NCBI RefSeq assembly: GCF_964019385.1
Contig: NC_088650.1
Coordinates: forward strand, 34,239,243-34,303,242
Source: Sycon ciliatum
Lineage: Eukaryota > Porifera > Calcarea > Leucosolenida > Sycettidae
Length of the DNA: 64,000 nt
Reading direction: 5' to 3'
In this document: one piece after another, positions 42,784-55,115 of the stretch
How the letters are laid out: the number at the start of each line of letters is the position of its first letter
How positions within the stretch are numbered: the stretch's first letter is position 1
The notes under the pieces: model-generated
Databases searched by the model: none
What the model was told of the DNA's origin: nothing
Seen by the model: the letters and a program-made list of their open reading frames with translations, nothing else
Translations under genes and position numbers: made by a program

Positions 42784-43983
42784 GGCGATACTGACTGTAG
42801 TGACAGTAGTAAAATTTATTATTCTTGATAGGGAAGGCCCTACAGACGTTGATAGGGAAGGCCCTACAGACGTTGATAGGGAAGGCCCTACAGACGTTGA
42901 TAGGGAAGGCCCCACAGACGTTGATAGGGAAGGCCCCACAGACGTTGATAGGGAAGGCCCTACAGACGTTGATAGGGAAGGCCCTACAGACGTTGATAGG
43001 GAAGGCCCTACAGACGTTGATAGGGAAGGCCCTACAGACGTTGATAGGGAAGGCCCCACAGACGTTGATAGGTAAGGCCCTACAGACGTTGATAGGGAAG
43101 GCCCCACAGACGTTGATAGGGAAGGCCCTACAGACGTTGATAGGGAAGGCCCCACAGACGTTGATAGGGAAGGCCCTACAGACGTTGATAGGGAAGGCCC
43201 TACAGACGTTGATAGGGAAGGCCCTACCAACGTTGATAGGGAAGGCCCCACAGACGTTGATAGGGAAGGCCCTACCGACGTTGATAGGGAAGGCCCTACA
43301 GACGTTGATAGGGAAGGCCCTACAGACGTTGATAGGGAAGGCCCTACCGACGTTGATAGGGAAGGCCCTACAGACGTTGATAGGGAAGGCCCTACAGACG
43401 TTGATAGGGAAGGCCCTACAGACGTTGATAGGGAAGGCCCTACAGACGTTGATAGGGAAGGCCCTACAGACGTTGATAGGGAAGGCCCCACAGACGTTGA
43501 TAGGGAAGGCCCTACAGACGTTGATAGGGAAGGCCCTACAGACGTTGATAGGGAAGGCCCTACCGACGTTGATAGGGAAGGCCCCACAGACGTTGATAGG
43601 GAAGGCCCTACCGACGTTGATAGGGAAGGCCCTACAGACGTTGATAGGGAAGGCCCTACAGACGTTGATAGGGAAGGCCCTACCGACGTTGATAGGGAAG
43701 GCCCTACAGACGTTGATAGGGAAGGCCCTACAGACGTTGATAGGGAAGGCCCTACAGACGTTGATAGGGAAGGCCCTACAGACGTTGATAGGGAAGGCCC
43801 TACAGACGTTGATAGGGAAGGCCCTACAGACGTTGATAGGGAAGGCCCTACAGACGTTGATAGGGAAGGCCCTACAGACGTTGATAGGGAAGGCCCTACA
43901 GACGTTGCACTCTCAGTCGCACTCGATGTGACTGGCAGCAGTATCAGCAGCAAAATGGCGCCCGGGTTGGTGATTTTATCCAC
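42748..43983 (-). CDS. Repeat-coded Ser/Pro-rich frame with a signal-like N-terminus (doubtful gene)
   Basis: The minus strand is open across all 45 repeats, encoding the octapeptide TSVGPSLS. It is preceded by DKITNPGAILLLILLP, which looks like a signal peptide, and followed by about 25 residues running into the 31-bp array. The two common repeat variants are synonymous in this frame (GTA/GTG and TCT/TCG); only two singletons change an amino acid. Against a gene: there is no ATG (the frame begins at GTG 43983 and an in-frame stop lies about 15 bp upstream), and a 24-bp repeat is often open by chance. If real it would be a secreted mucin-like protein whose first exon lies elsewhere. Confidence 0.2.
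   Translation of the reverse strand: MDKITNPGAILLLILLPVTSSATESATSVGPSLSTSVGPSLSTSVGPSLSTSVGPSLSTSVGPSLSTSVGPSLSTSVGPSLSTSVGPSLSTSVGPSLSTSVGPSLSTSVGPSLSTSVGPSLSTSVGPSLSTSVGPSLSTSVGPSLSTSVGPSLSTSVGPSLSTSVGPSLSTSVGPSLSTSVGPSLSTSVGPSLSTSVGPSLSTSVGPSLSTSVGPSLSTSVGPSLSTSVGPSLSTSVGPSLSTSVGPSLSTLVGPSLSTSVGPSLSTSVGPSLSTSVGPSLSTSVGPSLSTSVGPSLSTSVGPYLSTSVGPSLSTSVGPSLSTSVGPSLSTSVGPSLSTSVGPSLSTSVGPSLSTSVGPSLSTSVGPSLSTSVGPSLSTSVGPSLSRIINFTTVTTVSIAYNVSGYSNILL
42827..43906. repeat. 24-bp minisatellite, 45 copies
   Basis: The unit GATAGGGAAGGCCCTACAGA plus CGTT repeats 45 times with no indel. Common variants are only two: CCCTAC/CCCCAC and ACAGAC/ACCGAC. It lies 43 bp from the neighbouring 31-bp array. Confidence 0.98.
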
Positions 43984-44550
43984 GAATGAGCCTATTCACT
44001 GGAGAAATGCTTGACCTTAATTTGCTTGCTTCAAGTTGCTTGTTGACCTTTCTAAGTCACATCACGGTCTCTTTGTCCAAATTCTTTCTTTGCAGTCTGA
44101 GTGACTTAGTGTCATTATCGGTGTTGGTTTTCATGTCGCTGCTTTCAACTTTTCTCATTTTCTCATCCTGGCAATCACATAATAGGGTATTGCCGGAGGT
44201 GCGTGCTGCAATTACCTCATTTTCCGTCTGTCAAGATTGCAAATCGCTGGGCCTTTTTTTGGACTGGTAATCTGTGGACCAGGTAAGCCTACTGGTGTTA
44301 TTTTCTGTGTTTGTGTGTGGGGGCATGTGCGTGTTTGTGTGGGCGTGTGAGTGTTTGTGTGGGCGTATGAGTGTGGGCGTGTGACTGTGTGTGTGTGTGC
44401 AACCTAGTTTGGTTGGTAGGTACACGTATGCCTGATTGTGTTGGGTCTGCTGCCAAAAGGCTCGGCTGCTTGAAGGTGTATTGTTGTATCTGCCACCTTT
44501 GTTGGTTTCAGGGTTCGTATACTTTCTATTTGAAGTATACATACCTTTGA
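43907..44550. other. No recognised gene; GT-rich at 44310-44400
   Basis: The region between the minisatellite and the LINE 3' end. Imperfect GTGTGGGCGTGTGAGTGT repeats occupy 44330-44400. A minus-strand frame with KSLRLQRKNLDKETV has coiled-coil character but no family. Confidence 0.3.
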
Positions 44551-46640
44551 TTGATTGATTGATTTTTATTTCACGGATCCTCCAGAGGCAAATAGATGCC
44601 TATCGAAGGGAGTCTCCTAAGTAAGTATGGAAAATGAGAAAGTATGTTCGTAAGGGAGAAGAGGTAGAAGATACATTAGAATATAGAGTACAGAAGAAGT
44701 AAATTCAGTACTTCGGGTAGTACATTGCATGCTAATCATAATGAGAATTAGAAAAGCAGCATTGCGGACTACTATAACTGACATATACACAAACTATTGA
44801 AACTATCATAGATGTGGTTAGCCTAGACACAAAAGTCAGGAATACCTTTCAAAGAAAACATAGATTGCGAATGATACCGACGAACAGCAATACTAAATTT
44901 CGCTGTTGTAGAGAGTGAACGAATGTCTTCAGGAAGTTTATTCCAGGCCACACTCAAAGAAAAAAGGGTTGATTTACGAAAGAAGGTGCCAGCTTCAGGA
45001 AGAATTATGGATGAAGGGTGACGACTGCTTTGGGAAGAGGGTAGCTGGAAGTGAGACAACAAGGAGGGGTATTGGGAGAATACATGATGGAAATAGACAA
45101 GGCCAAGAATCTGCCGTCGCCATGGTAAAGATTCCCAAGAGGACAGAACATTGAGGTCTTCTTTGGAAGTCGTCCAGTCAGGCCGACGCTTGAGTTTACT
45201 ATTTAGGTATGGTCTAGCAGCAGTAGCCTGCAGTTTATCAAGGGTTGTGGACATGGTGGCTGAAACGGAAAACATCCAAACGGGAACAGCATATTCAAGG
45301 AGGGGACGAACATAACATTTATACAAAAGATTCACAGCAGGAAAAGGAAGGAAGTTGGACATGTGGTTTAAAAGAAAAACCCGACCTCGAAATTTGCTGT
45401 TAATGTGTTGAATATGGGGGGACAGATTGAGTGAAGGAGTGAGGATGATGCCCAGATGGCGGTGGGAAGAGGGCTGGGTCAGTAACGTACCGGCCATGGT
45501 GACGGTCCTGGGATCAGGTGGGTTTGATTTAGGTCTGCAAAAGGGAACATGGACACATTTGTTAGCATTGAAAACTGCTTCAGCTTTATGGGACCAGTTC
45601 ACACATCTATCAAGGTCTAGTTGCAGGGAGGCAGTGTGCGCGGCGGGTACGACAGTAGGCGGAGAAACGCAGACCATGTTGGAATCATCCGCAAACATAG
45701 TCAGATCGCTGGATTGGGGAATACTGGGAAGGGAGTTGATAGAAAGGTTGAATAATAGAGGGCCTAGGTGGGAGCCTTGTGGCACACCAGCGGTGAGCGA
45801 CATATGGGTTGATAAGGAGGTTCCGACCCGCACAGACATCGATCGGCCTTCCAGGAAGTCCATCAGCCACGCGAATGAGTCAGGTGCACACCAACCGGAC
45901 AGACATGAGGCTAGGAGGCGATGGCTGGTACGATCAAATGCCTTCGAGAAATCGAGAAAGACGGCATCACACTGGGCCCGGTTATCAAATGCAGAACTGA
46001 CAGTTGATGTGATATGCACAAGTTGGTCAACCGTGCTTCGGTGGTGGCGAAACCCGAACTGTTTCGGCGACAGTAGTTTGTGTTTCGCTACAAAAGCGTA
46101 CACCTGGCGGCTGACTAACGCTTCGTAGCATTTTGCCACACCATTCAGCAGAGATATCGGCTGGTAGTTAGCAGGGTCATTGCGACTTCCCTTACCTTGT
46201 AAATTGGGGTAACGATTGCAACTTTCCACTGAAGGGGTTGGGATCGGTAAGTGGTGCAGCGGTTAAAGAGAGCAGTGAGGGATTGGGCGAGCACTTCTGC
46301 TGTCTCTCGTAGAATCCTGTTAGGAAGACTGCCAGCTGTAGACTTTCGCACACTTAGGGTCGACAGTGCCTTGAATACTTCTACGATAGACAGAGGGTGG
46401 ATGGCAAATGGTTCCGAAGAAGAAGGCATGGCGAGATCACGATGATCTGCATCCGACGACGGTGTAGCTTGACTATTCTTGGCGAACTGTTGACAGAAGA
46501 TGTTCGCTTTCTCAGGGTCGGTAACCGCTAAGGTATCGACTCCTTGTATATCAGGTATAGACCTGGACTGCTTCTGGCTAGATAAACTCTTGTGTAATCA
46601 ATGTTGCCAGTGACGCTTAGATCAGATCCACTCGGACTTA
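44551..46640 (-). mobile_element. 5'-truncated CR1/Jockey-like LINE
   Basis: The RT-coding part spans 46605-44823, the 3'UTR 44822-44564, and the 3' end is an AATC-type microsatellite tail (TTGATTGATTGATT at 44550-44563 on the plus strand). The endonuclease is missing, and homology to the LINE protein fades near 46640. Tail and C-terminus are typical of CR1/Jockey-group elements. Confidence 0.8.
44823..46605 (-). pseudogene. LINE reverse transcriptase, frameshifted
   Basis: The upstream frame (46605-46145) contains DPEKANIFCQQFAKNSQ, VRKSTAGSLPNRILRE and QWKVAIVTPIYK. The main frame (46229-44823, 468 codons) continues with NYQPISLLNGVAKCYE, FGFRHHRSTVDQL, catalytic D in FLDFSKAFDRTSH, GVPQGSHLGPLLF, the FADDSNM active site, and thumb and C-terminus (RKSTLFSLSVAWNKLPEDI). 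The frameshift near 46200 separates the RT fingers from the palm. The enzyme would perform target-primed reverse transcription. Confidence 0.9.
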
Positions 46641-46734
46641 GCCACCCACACTAGTAGCAAGTATTACCTTAACTGGGGGCAGGGATAATTGCAGTTGGAT
46701 CCCAGGACGGATACCCTTATGCCGTCAATCCTGT

Positions 46735-47085
46735 TTCTGCACCTTGTCCTCATCCACTTACTGAGGTGTGGTGAGCCCATAAGTGGGATCATTTTCAAGT
46801 CCACCCAGAGTTTTGGGGATTTCAGGGGGTGTCGGCCATTGGGCGGTTCAATAGCCAGTTGAGTCATCTTTCCAAGATTCCTTTTGAGTCTCTCTCCCCT
46901 CTCCCGGGGAGGGGGAGACCCATGTGACCAGTTTTGTTTTGAGTCTCTCTCCCCTCTCCCGGGGAGACACACGTGACCAGTTTTGGCCGTGAGCAACAAG
47001 TACCAGTACAAGTGTGTGTGTGTGTGTGTGTGTGTACGTGTACGTGTGTGTACGTGTATGTGTGTGTGGGGGGGGGGGGGGTGTT
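46735..47085. repeat. Dispersed repeat, copy 2, with GT run and G tract
   Basis: Same block order as 25095-25335, here with an internal duplication of the TTTTGAGTCTCTCTCCC block at 46888 and 46938. It ends in a GT microsatellite and an 11-G run at about 47068-47079. Confidence 0.8.
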
Positions 47086-50000
47086 GTGCGAGCGTGCATG
47101 TGTGCGTGTGTGATGCCCGGTGCGGCTTGAGGTGGTTGATAGGGACAGTGTGGGCCATTTTCCGTGAGTTGATGTCCATTGTTTCCCCAATACTTGAATT
47201 TCTTCGCTATGTGCAACATATTGCAACAGTATGTGACATATTGCAATATGAACAATAGTCTAGATTCTTGGTTGGAGGGAAACAAATCAGCACACGAAGC
47301 ACAGAAGCACAGAAGCTATAAGGTTTTGACTATATTGCTCAGGGACTAATTTACTTCAAAAAAATTGCATAGCAATAATTGCTACACACCTCGACGTTTG
47401 CATAGCAACGCAACAATTTTGCATAGCAGTTTTTTTCCGTCGACAATGCAGTCTTCAGTGCACTTCCACTTAAAGTCTTATACCGTCAACAAACGCGTGC
47501 TGTAATCCCTCAAACCACGAAGCGAGGACGCCTTCTCCCTGCACATCTTGCAAAATATCTTGGTCACAGCTCCACCACTCGACTCTGCGCGAATCCATTC
47601 TTTTTTGGGATCAAATTCAGCAATCCACTTGTCCACAGTACCTTGCTTCACAGACATGCCGGCAGTGAAGAGGCTTCATCAATAAGGCTAGCAGAATTTT
47701 ACAAAGATAAGTCCTGAACGGTCGAGACGCCTACTGCTAGTGAAGCAACGTGGTCTAAATCTCAAAAGCAGGTGAAGTACTTGTCGACACTCGCCTCGTG
47801 CTTCCTGGGCTGCACTTCAGTTCAAGCAAGTAGTTAGTTAGCTTCCAAGTGCACGTGCTGCGGTGCGCGTGCGGAGATAGTGTGACATATAGCCATGGTC
47901 CCGCGGCCCGCGCGTGCGTAGATCTATGGTGTAAAATCTACCTGCAGTGCAGGCTGCAGGACAACCACACACACACTCAGTCTGCAGTGCATGGCGCGCC
48001 ATCTCGTGGCGCCAAACCAGCCAGACACACTGTAAAGCTACACGTGACATGTGCATGCGCTACGCGTGCACTACAAGTCTATGTCCAGGGCCATACTTAG
48101 CTAACATGTATGTTGTGTGTGTCGCAGTTCACCGCGACTCACTACGAACTTCGAATCGCAGACACTGTGTTTTGCGTCGCAAACTGCGATGCGATACCGG
48201 TTAAATTAGTCCCTGTTGCTGCTGTCGTCTGAATCACCATTGACATATTTGTATTAGACTTGAAAAGTAATGGTACGAAACGCCGTGTCAAAACTATAAT
48301 GGCTTCTGTGCTTTGTGTGCTGAACAATAGTGTATAAATATAAACCCCAGAATATCGAACTGCAGTCTATAGGGTCTGGGACGGCAATACTTAACATCAC
48401 GTGATATATCCGTACACATGAAGCCTATACATGAGGCTTGTTCTGTGCACGCCTGCGGGTATATCTCTCTTGTTGTGGTCACTTTGAATGGCTAGCCCGC
48501 AAATAATCTATTTAACCAAGTCGTGTGATTCAGTCATGTGATACCACTGTAGCACTGAATGAGAATGAATTGTACAGGAATTTGCCCACTTTGGGTGTTA
48601 TGGGCTCTTCTTATGACTCTAGAGAGGTTTGATAACTACTCGCACAGAGAAGGGGAATCAAAACATAGTCGCTGTATGTGACAGCAATACTGTGTTAGTT
48701 TGCCTCCTGTGTGCATGTCCATGTATAGTGTGCAGTAAGGCTCTGCACCCAGGTGCATTGAGCACTCTTTGAGCTGCTCAAACTCACTTTACTGGAAAAC
48801 TACGTATGTAGCAGGTTTATCACACACCCTGCCTAGTCCCTACTAGGCCACTCTTCGGCCGATGCCACAACATGGACTCCGACATGGAAACGGCCGATTG
48901 TGTCAGATGAGTCGGGCTAGTTGGTTACACGCAACGCTGAGCGATTCCCTTGAATTAGTTGGAAACCTGTTTGTTCACACACGTACACGTGGTACACAGC
49001 CGCGCTAGACCGTAGTAGACGCCAGACAGCGGAAATGAGATGGTATTTACATGAGCTACAGCCAGTACAGGGCCGAACGCATGAAAAAGGTTGGCGTTTA
49101 GTAGCGATAGATTGCAGCCAGTTCATGGTCTTCACCGACGCTCTCTACTGACACAGTGGAAAGTCGTCCGTGATTGATTGGGGGCAAGCTCCACCACTCG
49201 CAAACACTAAAAAGCAGCCAACCTTTCGGCCAAATATCGACCAGTCGATGCTTGGCCGAAAACTCGTACAACAAGAAACTCCCCACAGATTTTGTCGGAA
49301 ACTCTTACGACAACACGATCCACACCGATCTTGACTCTCTTTTTGTTCAGCGCCATGTTAGCCAAAAAATCGGCCTAGCGTGGACCAGGCATGCGCGATA
49401 CCAATGATCAGTGCACTCATAATATTATAATTATACTGCATCCACGATTTGTGTTGTGTTATGTTGTGTTGTGTTCATATAAAGGTGAAAGGGCATTGCT
49501 GTTGCAAAGACAAAGGACTGTAACAGTCACTGTTCAGTGTTCACCGCAATGTTGCAAGCTAAATCGTTCTCGGTTTGATTTAGTTCTTGACCCTGTGTTG
49601 ATAATCCAAACAGGGATATCAAACACTACAGCAGTTTTGTCTTATTATGCTTGTTACCTGCCAGTATTAGCACCATGTAGCATTCTGCCTAGCTGATTAA
49701 TACTAGCATGTATAGCACCTACATGCAATATCCTGGCTAGGTGGTTGATACCAGCATGTAGCTATATACAATATCCTGGCTGTGGCTTGATAACAGCAAG
49801 TATTATAGCTAGGATGCCAGCATATTGTGCCAAATGGAATTGAACAAACACATACGTACAGTGTCTGTTCCCCTAGTAGTGTTGTTCTTGTTATGCACAC
49901 CAAGTTGCAGGCGCCGCCGCATTGTTACCTGTAGAAATTCACATGCAACACTAGTTCAGCCTGGATAAATGCCAGCTTATGATCATCAAAAAGCCAAGTT

Positions 50001-52621
50001 AGCCCATTTGGGCACATGCGCAGTGATGGTCTCATGATGCATGGCATTAATTATTATTTTGTGCCGAGTGTGGTGTGTAATTTGTACTTTTTGCACTGCT
50101 GCTGCTGCTGTTGTTGCCTTTTTAAAAGAAATGATGCAGTATGTAGTTGAATGCAGTTTGGTGTGTTTTGTCCTAACGACAAGAAGTGCTTTTCCTTGTC
50201 AGGCTTGTATTTTCTCTCCTTCCCTCCCTCCCTCTCTCCCTCCCTCCCTTTGCAATAGCTTCCTGTGCCGGGAGGGCCCCATATACATGTCTGCTGTGTT
50301 GCTGCTGCAATGTTGTGGCAGCGGTATCTTTATGTGGTGGACTGAGACATGTTGTGATAGCGTACCCGTTGTTTGCTGTTGCTGGGTACCGTAGTGTATT
50401 AAGGCCAACTAGTATTGGATTGTTCCCGTTGAAGTTGCCGGGGTCCCTGTTTTGTAATGGTGCGTTCCTGTTGAAGTTGCCCAGCGGGGATCCGCTTTTG
50501 TCAATTAAGCCTGTTTGAAGTTGCGAGGCCAGTCCTGCAATGCACACCCGTTTGTTGTTGCCGGGTGACATGTTTGTCAATTGTGCTTGTTACAAATTGC
50601 CGTGCTGTGCGAAACAACAACAAAATGGTCTTGTCACGGTAACGCATTGGTGGACTAATTTACTGAGGCCGTTCGCCTATTATGATAATCTTTGTCCGCA
50701 CTTCTTTGTATACATGTATGTCGAATCATATGTCATCGTGACTTTCGTGGACATAGCCGATAACTTTTAAAACTTTACATCTCAGCTGCATGATACCAGC
50801 TGCACCAGCAGTCCGGCATTCCAAACACTGCGTAGTTGTGTATCTGCAGTGTCGTTCAAACATTTCTACAATTTTCTATTTCACAATCATAGGAACTCAT
50901 TGTAGGTATCCAAATCCTTCCTTCACAGATGGTTCGGTGCTGATTTCCTAAATGAGACACTCCGAGTTCCAACAAATAACTACATGTACGTTGCATTTAG
51001 CCCAGTATATGTAGATGTACATGTACGTTGCATTTAGCCGAGTATATGTAGATCTACATGTACGGTATTTCACATCCTTTATTGCTGAACCCACAAATAA
51101 TTGTGATACAGATTGTAAACCATTCGAGGTAGAAGAGAAAGCCATTAAAAATAAAAGAAAAACATGTACGGTATTTCGCAATGTGACACACCAGTAACTA
51201 GTACGGTAGTACATTAGCACGGTAGTACGGTAGTACGGTAGTACAATACTGCTCAATGTAATCCGATGGCGTGAGTCAAGTTCGGGGGCTTTTCCAGCCT
51301 GGTCTTCACAGGTCTGTGACTGCACAACGCCCGGAGTGCAGACAGCTGTACAAGAAAGTCACGGTGATAGCTGAGTGTTTTTTCTCCAACAGCTTGTCTA
51401 CCATGTTTCGTGACATACTAGCACTGACTGTCGATCATTGTAGCTGTAGCCTCTACTAGCTATTGACCGTGGTAGCAGACCGCATCAGATTGTTTATGTG
51501 CGCGTTGTTGTGCGTGTGAACCGCATCAGATTGTTCATGTGCGCGTTGTTGTGCGTGTGGACAGCATGACAGAGCAATGCTCAACAGCTCATGAACATTT
51601 TGCTGCCTTTGTGGCTGTGAAGTGTGATCGCCTGCATACTGATGCTTTTTGGCCTAGGTAGGTGAGGTGCTGTTCGCACCACAGCACTTCATCAGTCTTC
51701 GGTGTACCATGCATAGTGTACACTGCATTCCTGTACAAATTTAGCTCCAGTTCATCCTATGTCTCCACGGTTCTCACCCCCAAATTTACAATACACGAAC
51801 ACGGACATTGCGTGCCATACTGTTGTGGTGTTAATCCCCTGAAGTCTTGCGCCTTGCGATTCCTTTCAGTGCCGAAATTTGAAGGACAAAACTCGACTGT
51901 GCGAGTGGTTGAGTTCATTTCTTCGGCGTATCTATTTCCAAGCCATGAGTTACGTTACGTATGTGATTAGTTCGCTCAGAACTTAGGAAGTTGTTTTCGT
52001 TCCTCAAGAAACCATCGGCCTAAATTCAGGCACGATTTTTTTACGTTACTACATCAAAACTTGTTGTAAAGGGTTTGAGGTCGGTGCTCTGCAGCATGTA
52101 CTTGCAATCAATTCGAGGAGTGTTTCAAGGCATTGGAGGAAGCTGTTTGGCGGTGTTGGACATTTTCTTCCGGACACTCCAGTGACCCATGAAATGACAG
52201 GTGGCAGAACGACTTCAGGTAACTAAACATGTATCCTGCTTTCCACTATGCTAGATACGGGCAATGTTGTGCTGTACAGCGCTAGCAGACATGGTTATTT
52301 CTTTAGCGTACCAGTATCCAATAAGCAGCAGGTTTTGTATTCGTGTTACCAAGAGTGAATTACAACTAAGAGTGTGCAACTTCCATCTATGGGTCTGAAA
52401 GGGCAGAACCTCAAATCATGTCACAAACCCGTAGATAAACACATTGCTTCTGCCCTGTCCATGATAGATACCGGGTTGAACGCAAGCCCTGGTTTGGGCA
52501 AGCTCTCTCGGCGACACTTTTTGCAGTTTCCCTGCGTATCCTTTTGCAACATTTCACGAGGTGTTAGGTGGTCTGCCGTAGCAGATTTTGATAGAGGTTG
52601 TACAGGCAGTTGTACACTCTG
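47086..52621. other. Long region without a recognisable gene
   Basis: I find no protein domain in either strand. Minor structure: repeated TTGCATAGCAA words at 47367-47431; a degenerate 55-bp repeat around CAATATCCTGGCT at 49725-49785; a CTTCCCTCCC tract at 50218-50248; GTTCCTGTTGAAGTTGCC-like repeats at 50426-50485; ACGGTAGT repeats at 51203-51245; and a 41-bp duplication CCGCATCAGATTGTT at 51481 and 51522. All frames here are short and lack motifs. Confidence 0.4.
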
Positions 52622-52882
52622 GGGTTAAATTCAATTCTCCGATCCGAGGTGTGGATATCACTTGCTCTTTATCGTTATTCACAGTTTGATGGATTTTAGT
52701 GTAGTCTGAATGTGTCCTAAGAGGATTTTTGATCTCTGCCCACTTTCCTGTGGGTCTGATCTACTCACCTAACATCCTTTGGACCCATCTATGAAAACCT
52801 GAATATCGCCAAAGAATGCTGTTTGCCAATGATGATGTGGAAATCCTTTTTAGTATGCATGTACGCACACTGGGAACCAAAA

Positions 52883-53515
52883 ATCTATATATTTATTTAT
52901 TTATTTATTCACCTTCCCGTGGCCAGAGAATATAAGCCAATATGGAAGGAGGGGGGGGGGGGCGGTAGCCAGCCATGGCAGTAAACAAAAACAAACCAAA
53001 AATAAAAAAAATATTACACAATACTGGAAGCAAAGAGAAGCAAAGAGAAGCAAATCTCGATGAAGAATTAGCAGTTATAAGAACACGAGCTTCATGTTGG
53101 CCTTGAAATCATTTAGCGTACAAGACGATTTTACCGATAGAGGCAGAGTCAGCCAGAGAGAATAGGCAGCGAAAAATGGAGATCTGGTATAAGCTGATGT
53201 TCGGGCTTTTGGCAAAGTGCAGTGATTGCGCGTAGGACGAGTGGGAAGAAACCAGTTATATTTAGGCAAGTTTGGCGGGGCTTTGCCAAGACGAATAGAA
53301 TGAACAACACTACACAGTTTTCGATCCGCTTGACAAGAAATGGAGAAGGTGTTAAACATATCATATAGCTCGGCAGAAAGAAAGAATGATGCTTTGCGGA
53401 AAAGGACTTCCAGTATCCTCTTATTGTGGACTTCCAGGGTACACATTAACGATTTTACTTAGTGAGGATGACCAGGCGGTTGAGCAATAGAGAAAATTGG
53501 GGAGAATATAGCAAT
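52883..53515 (-). mobile_element. LINE 3' fragment inserted in satellite copy 1
   Basis: The coding remnant on the minus strand (53446-53075) ends with the tail pattern ARTSAYTRSPFFAAYSLW then LPLSVKSS, typical of LINE C-termini. The 3'UTR includes CCATGGCTGGCTACCGCC and a G-run on the plus strand, and the tail is (TAAA)n at 52889-52908. The other satellite copies read through the site. Confidence 0.75.
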
Positions 53516-53574
53516 GATAATGAACTTGAAGTTAACGTTAGGGACTCAAATCTTCCAAAGATATGTTAGATAGA

Positions 53575-53700
53575 GTTAGAGTTAGGGTTTGTGTTACGGT
53601 TATGGGTACGGTTGATGTTAGGGTTAGGGTAAGGGTTAGGGTAGGGTGAGGGTTAGGGTTAGGGCTAGGGTTAGGGTAAGGATAGGGTTTAGAGTTTAGT
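53575..53700 (+). repeat. Degenerate telomere-like TTAGGG tract, copy 1
   Basis: Mixed GGGTTAGGGTAAGGGTTAGG, GGGCTAGGG and GGGTGAGGG units. TTAGGG is the usual metazoan telomere repeat, but here it is degenerate and internal to the satellite unit. Confidence 0.9.
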
Positions 53701-53823
53701 CCCAATTTTGTTTACAAAAGCATTCAGTGCCATGATTCTTCTATACATTAGAGGTTGCCTGCCTGGTTGAATTTCTTACCTGCATTTGTTTCTGTACGTT
53801 CCTGTTTGACGTTGCTACTTTCC

Positions 53824-53910
53824 AGCATCAGACTCGCCTTGCTAATGTGGCACATTGGCAGATTGAAGGCATTTCAGTTCGCCATTTCCAGGTGAATATT
53901 GTATCCGAGG
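53824..53910 (+). other. Exon-like segment within the satellite unit
   Basis: An acceptor-like pyrimidine stretch ending TTTCCAG precedes an open 84-bp segment (HQTRLANVAHWQ...NIVSE) followed by the consensus donor GTAAGT. Copy 2 (about 55248-55331) is also open with GTTAGT; copies 3 and 4 have stop codons. It may be relics of a duplicated gene. Confidence 0.3.
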
Positions 53911-55069
53911 TAAGTTCTTGTCCGTTGTCATTCGTGAAGCATGACGCTCTGAGTTGATAGATCTACTATATTCGCCATACTTTCTGCAACAGCTGCTGAT
54001 GCCGTTACTGATGCTACTGTACTACAGACGTGTACCGCTGACTGGAGTTGCCTTCAGCATTGATATAATAGTTACCGGTGGTGATATACATGCACTCGTA
54101 TATCTGCCTCGCACGTAGTGATCTAGACAGTGAAACATAAAATGAGTCTACCGTTAATATCCTCAAATAGGTACGCGCCCAATTCGGTGTCTTTTGCAGT
54201 TAAACCTGGCCAATAACTCTGCTCTAAATAATACCATGTACAATCTATAGTATGCACACCTTGTCTATTCAGGTACGCCACGCACAAAATAGAAATTACT
54301 GGTGTGCTACGTACAATTTCAGTCTGAAATGTTCTTCAAGCCGCGCAGGTTTTCCTTTTGTTTTGTCTTTGGCGACTGTTTCACGATGCTGAAGTCCTAG
54401 TTTAACTAAAGAATGCAAAAAGAGATCATGCATTTTCTTATTGAAGTGTTTCCTGGTTCGCTTGGGATAAAGGAGCAGACCCTAATTGCTCAACCAGTTT
54501 TAAAAGGTTTACGCTATGAATATTCAAGCATAGCACTGGTTGTTCATGTTGGTGACCAGCTAGCTTGTACATGTACATGCAGTGCCACCAGTGTGATCAC
54601 AATAATCAATTAATGAATGATGACAACGAAAACAATGGAAGTTTAGTTTGAATTTTGCGCAGTGAATAAAGATTCGATCTGCCACGCCATATTGCAATTG
54701 GCATGGAAACGGCTGCCGAGGCAGGGTATATTCCATTCTCGGATTCGAGGTGTGAATACGACTTGCTCTTTATCGTTATTCACAGTTTGATGGGTTTTAG
54801 TGTAGTCTAAATGTGTCCTAAGAGGATTTTTGATCTCTGCCCACTTTCCTGTGGGTCTGATCTACTCACCTAACATCCCTTTGGACCCATCTATGAAACT
54901 TGAATATCGCTATAGAATGCTGTTTGACAATGATGATGTAGAAATCCTTTTTAGTATACATGTACGCACACTGGGAACCAGAAGTGAACTTGAAGTAAAC
55001 GTCATGGACTCAAATCTTCCAAAGATATATTAGATAGGGCTAGAATGGGGGATAGCGTTAGAGTTAGGG

Positions 55070-55115
55070 TTTGTGTTACGGTTATGGCTTCGGTTAGGGT
55101 TAGGGTAGGGTTAAG
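55070..55115 (+). repeat. Degenerate TTAGGG tract, copy 2
   Basis: Short version (GGTTAGGGTTAGGGTAGGG) at the equivalent place in the second satellite copy. Confidence 0.85.

Noticed and set aside
42825..43931. Plus-strand frame of 368 codons (IGKALQTL repeats) as a protein
   Set aside because: The common repeat variants change amino acids in this frame (L/P and Q/P), and it has no start context or flanking coding; it is open only because the unit is 24 bp.
53575..53700. True chromosome end (telomere)
   Set aside because: The TTAGGG-like units are degenerate, short, internal to a repeated satellite unit and followed by more than 10 kb of sequence.
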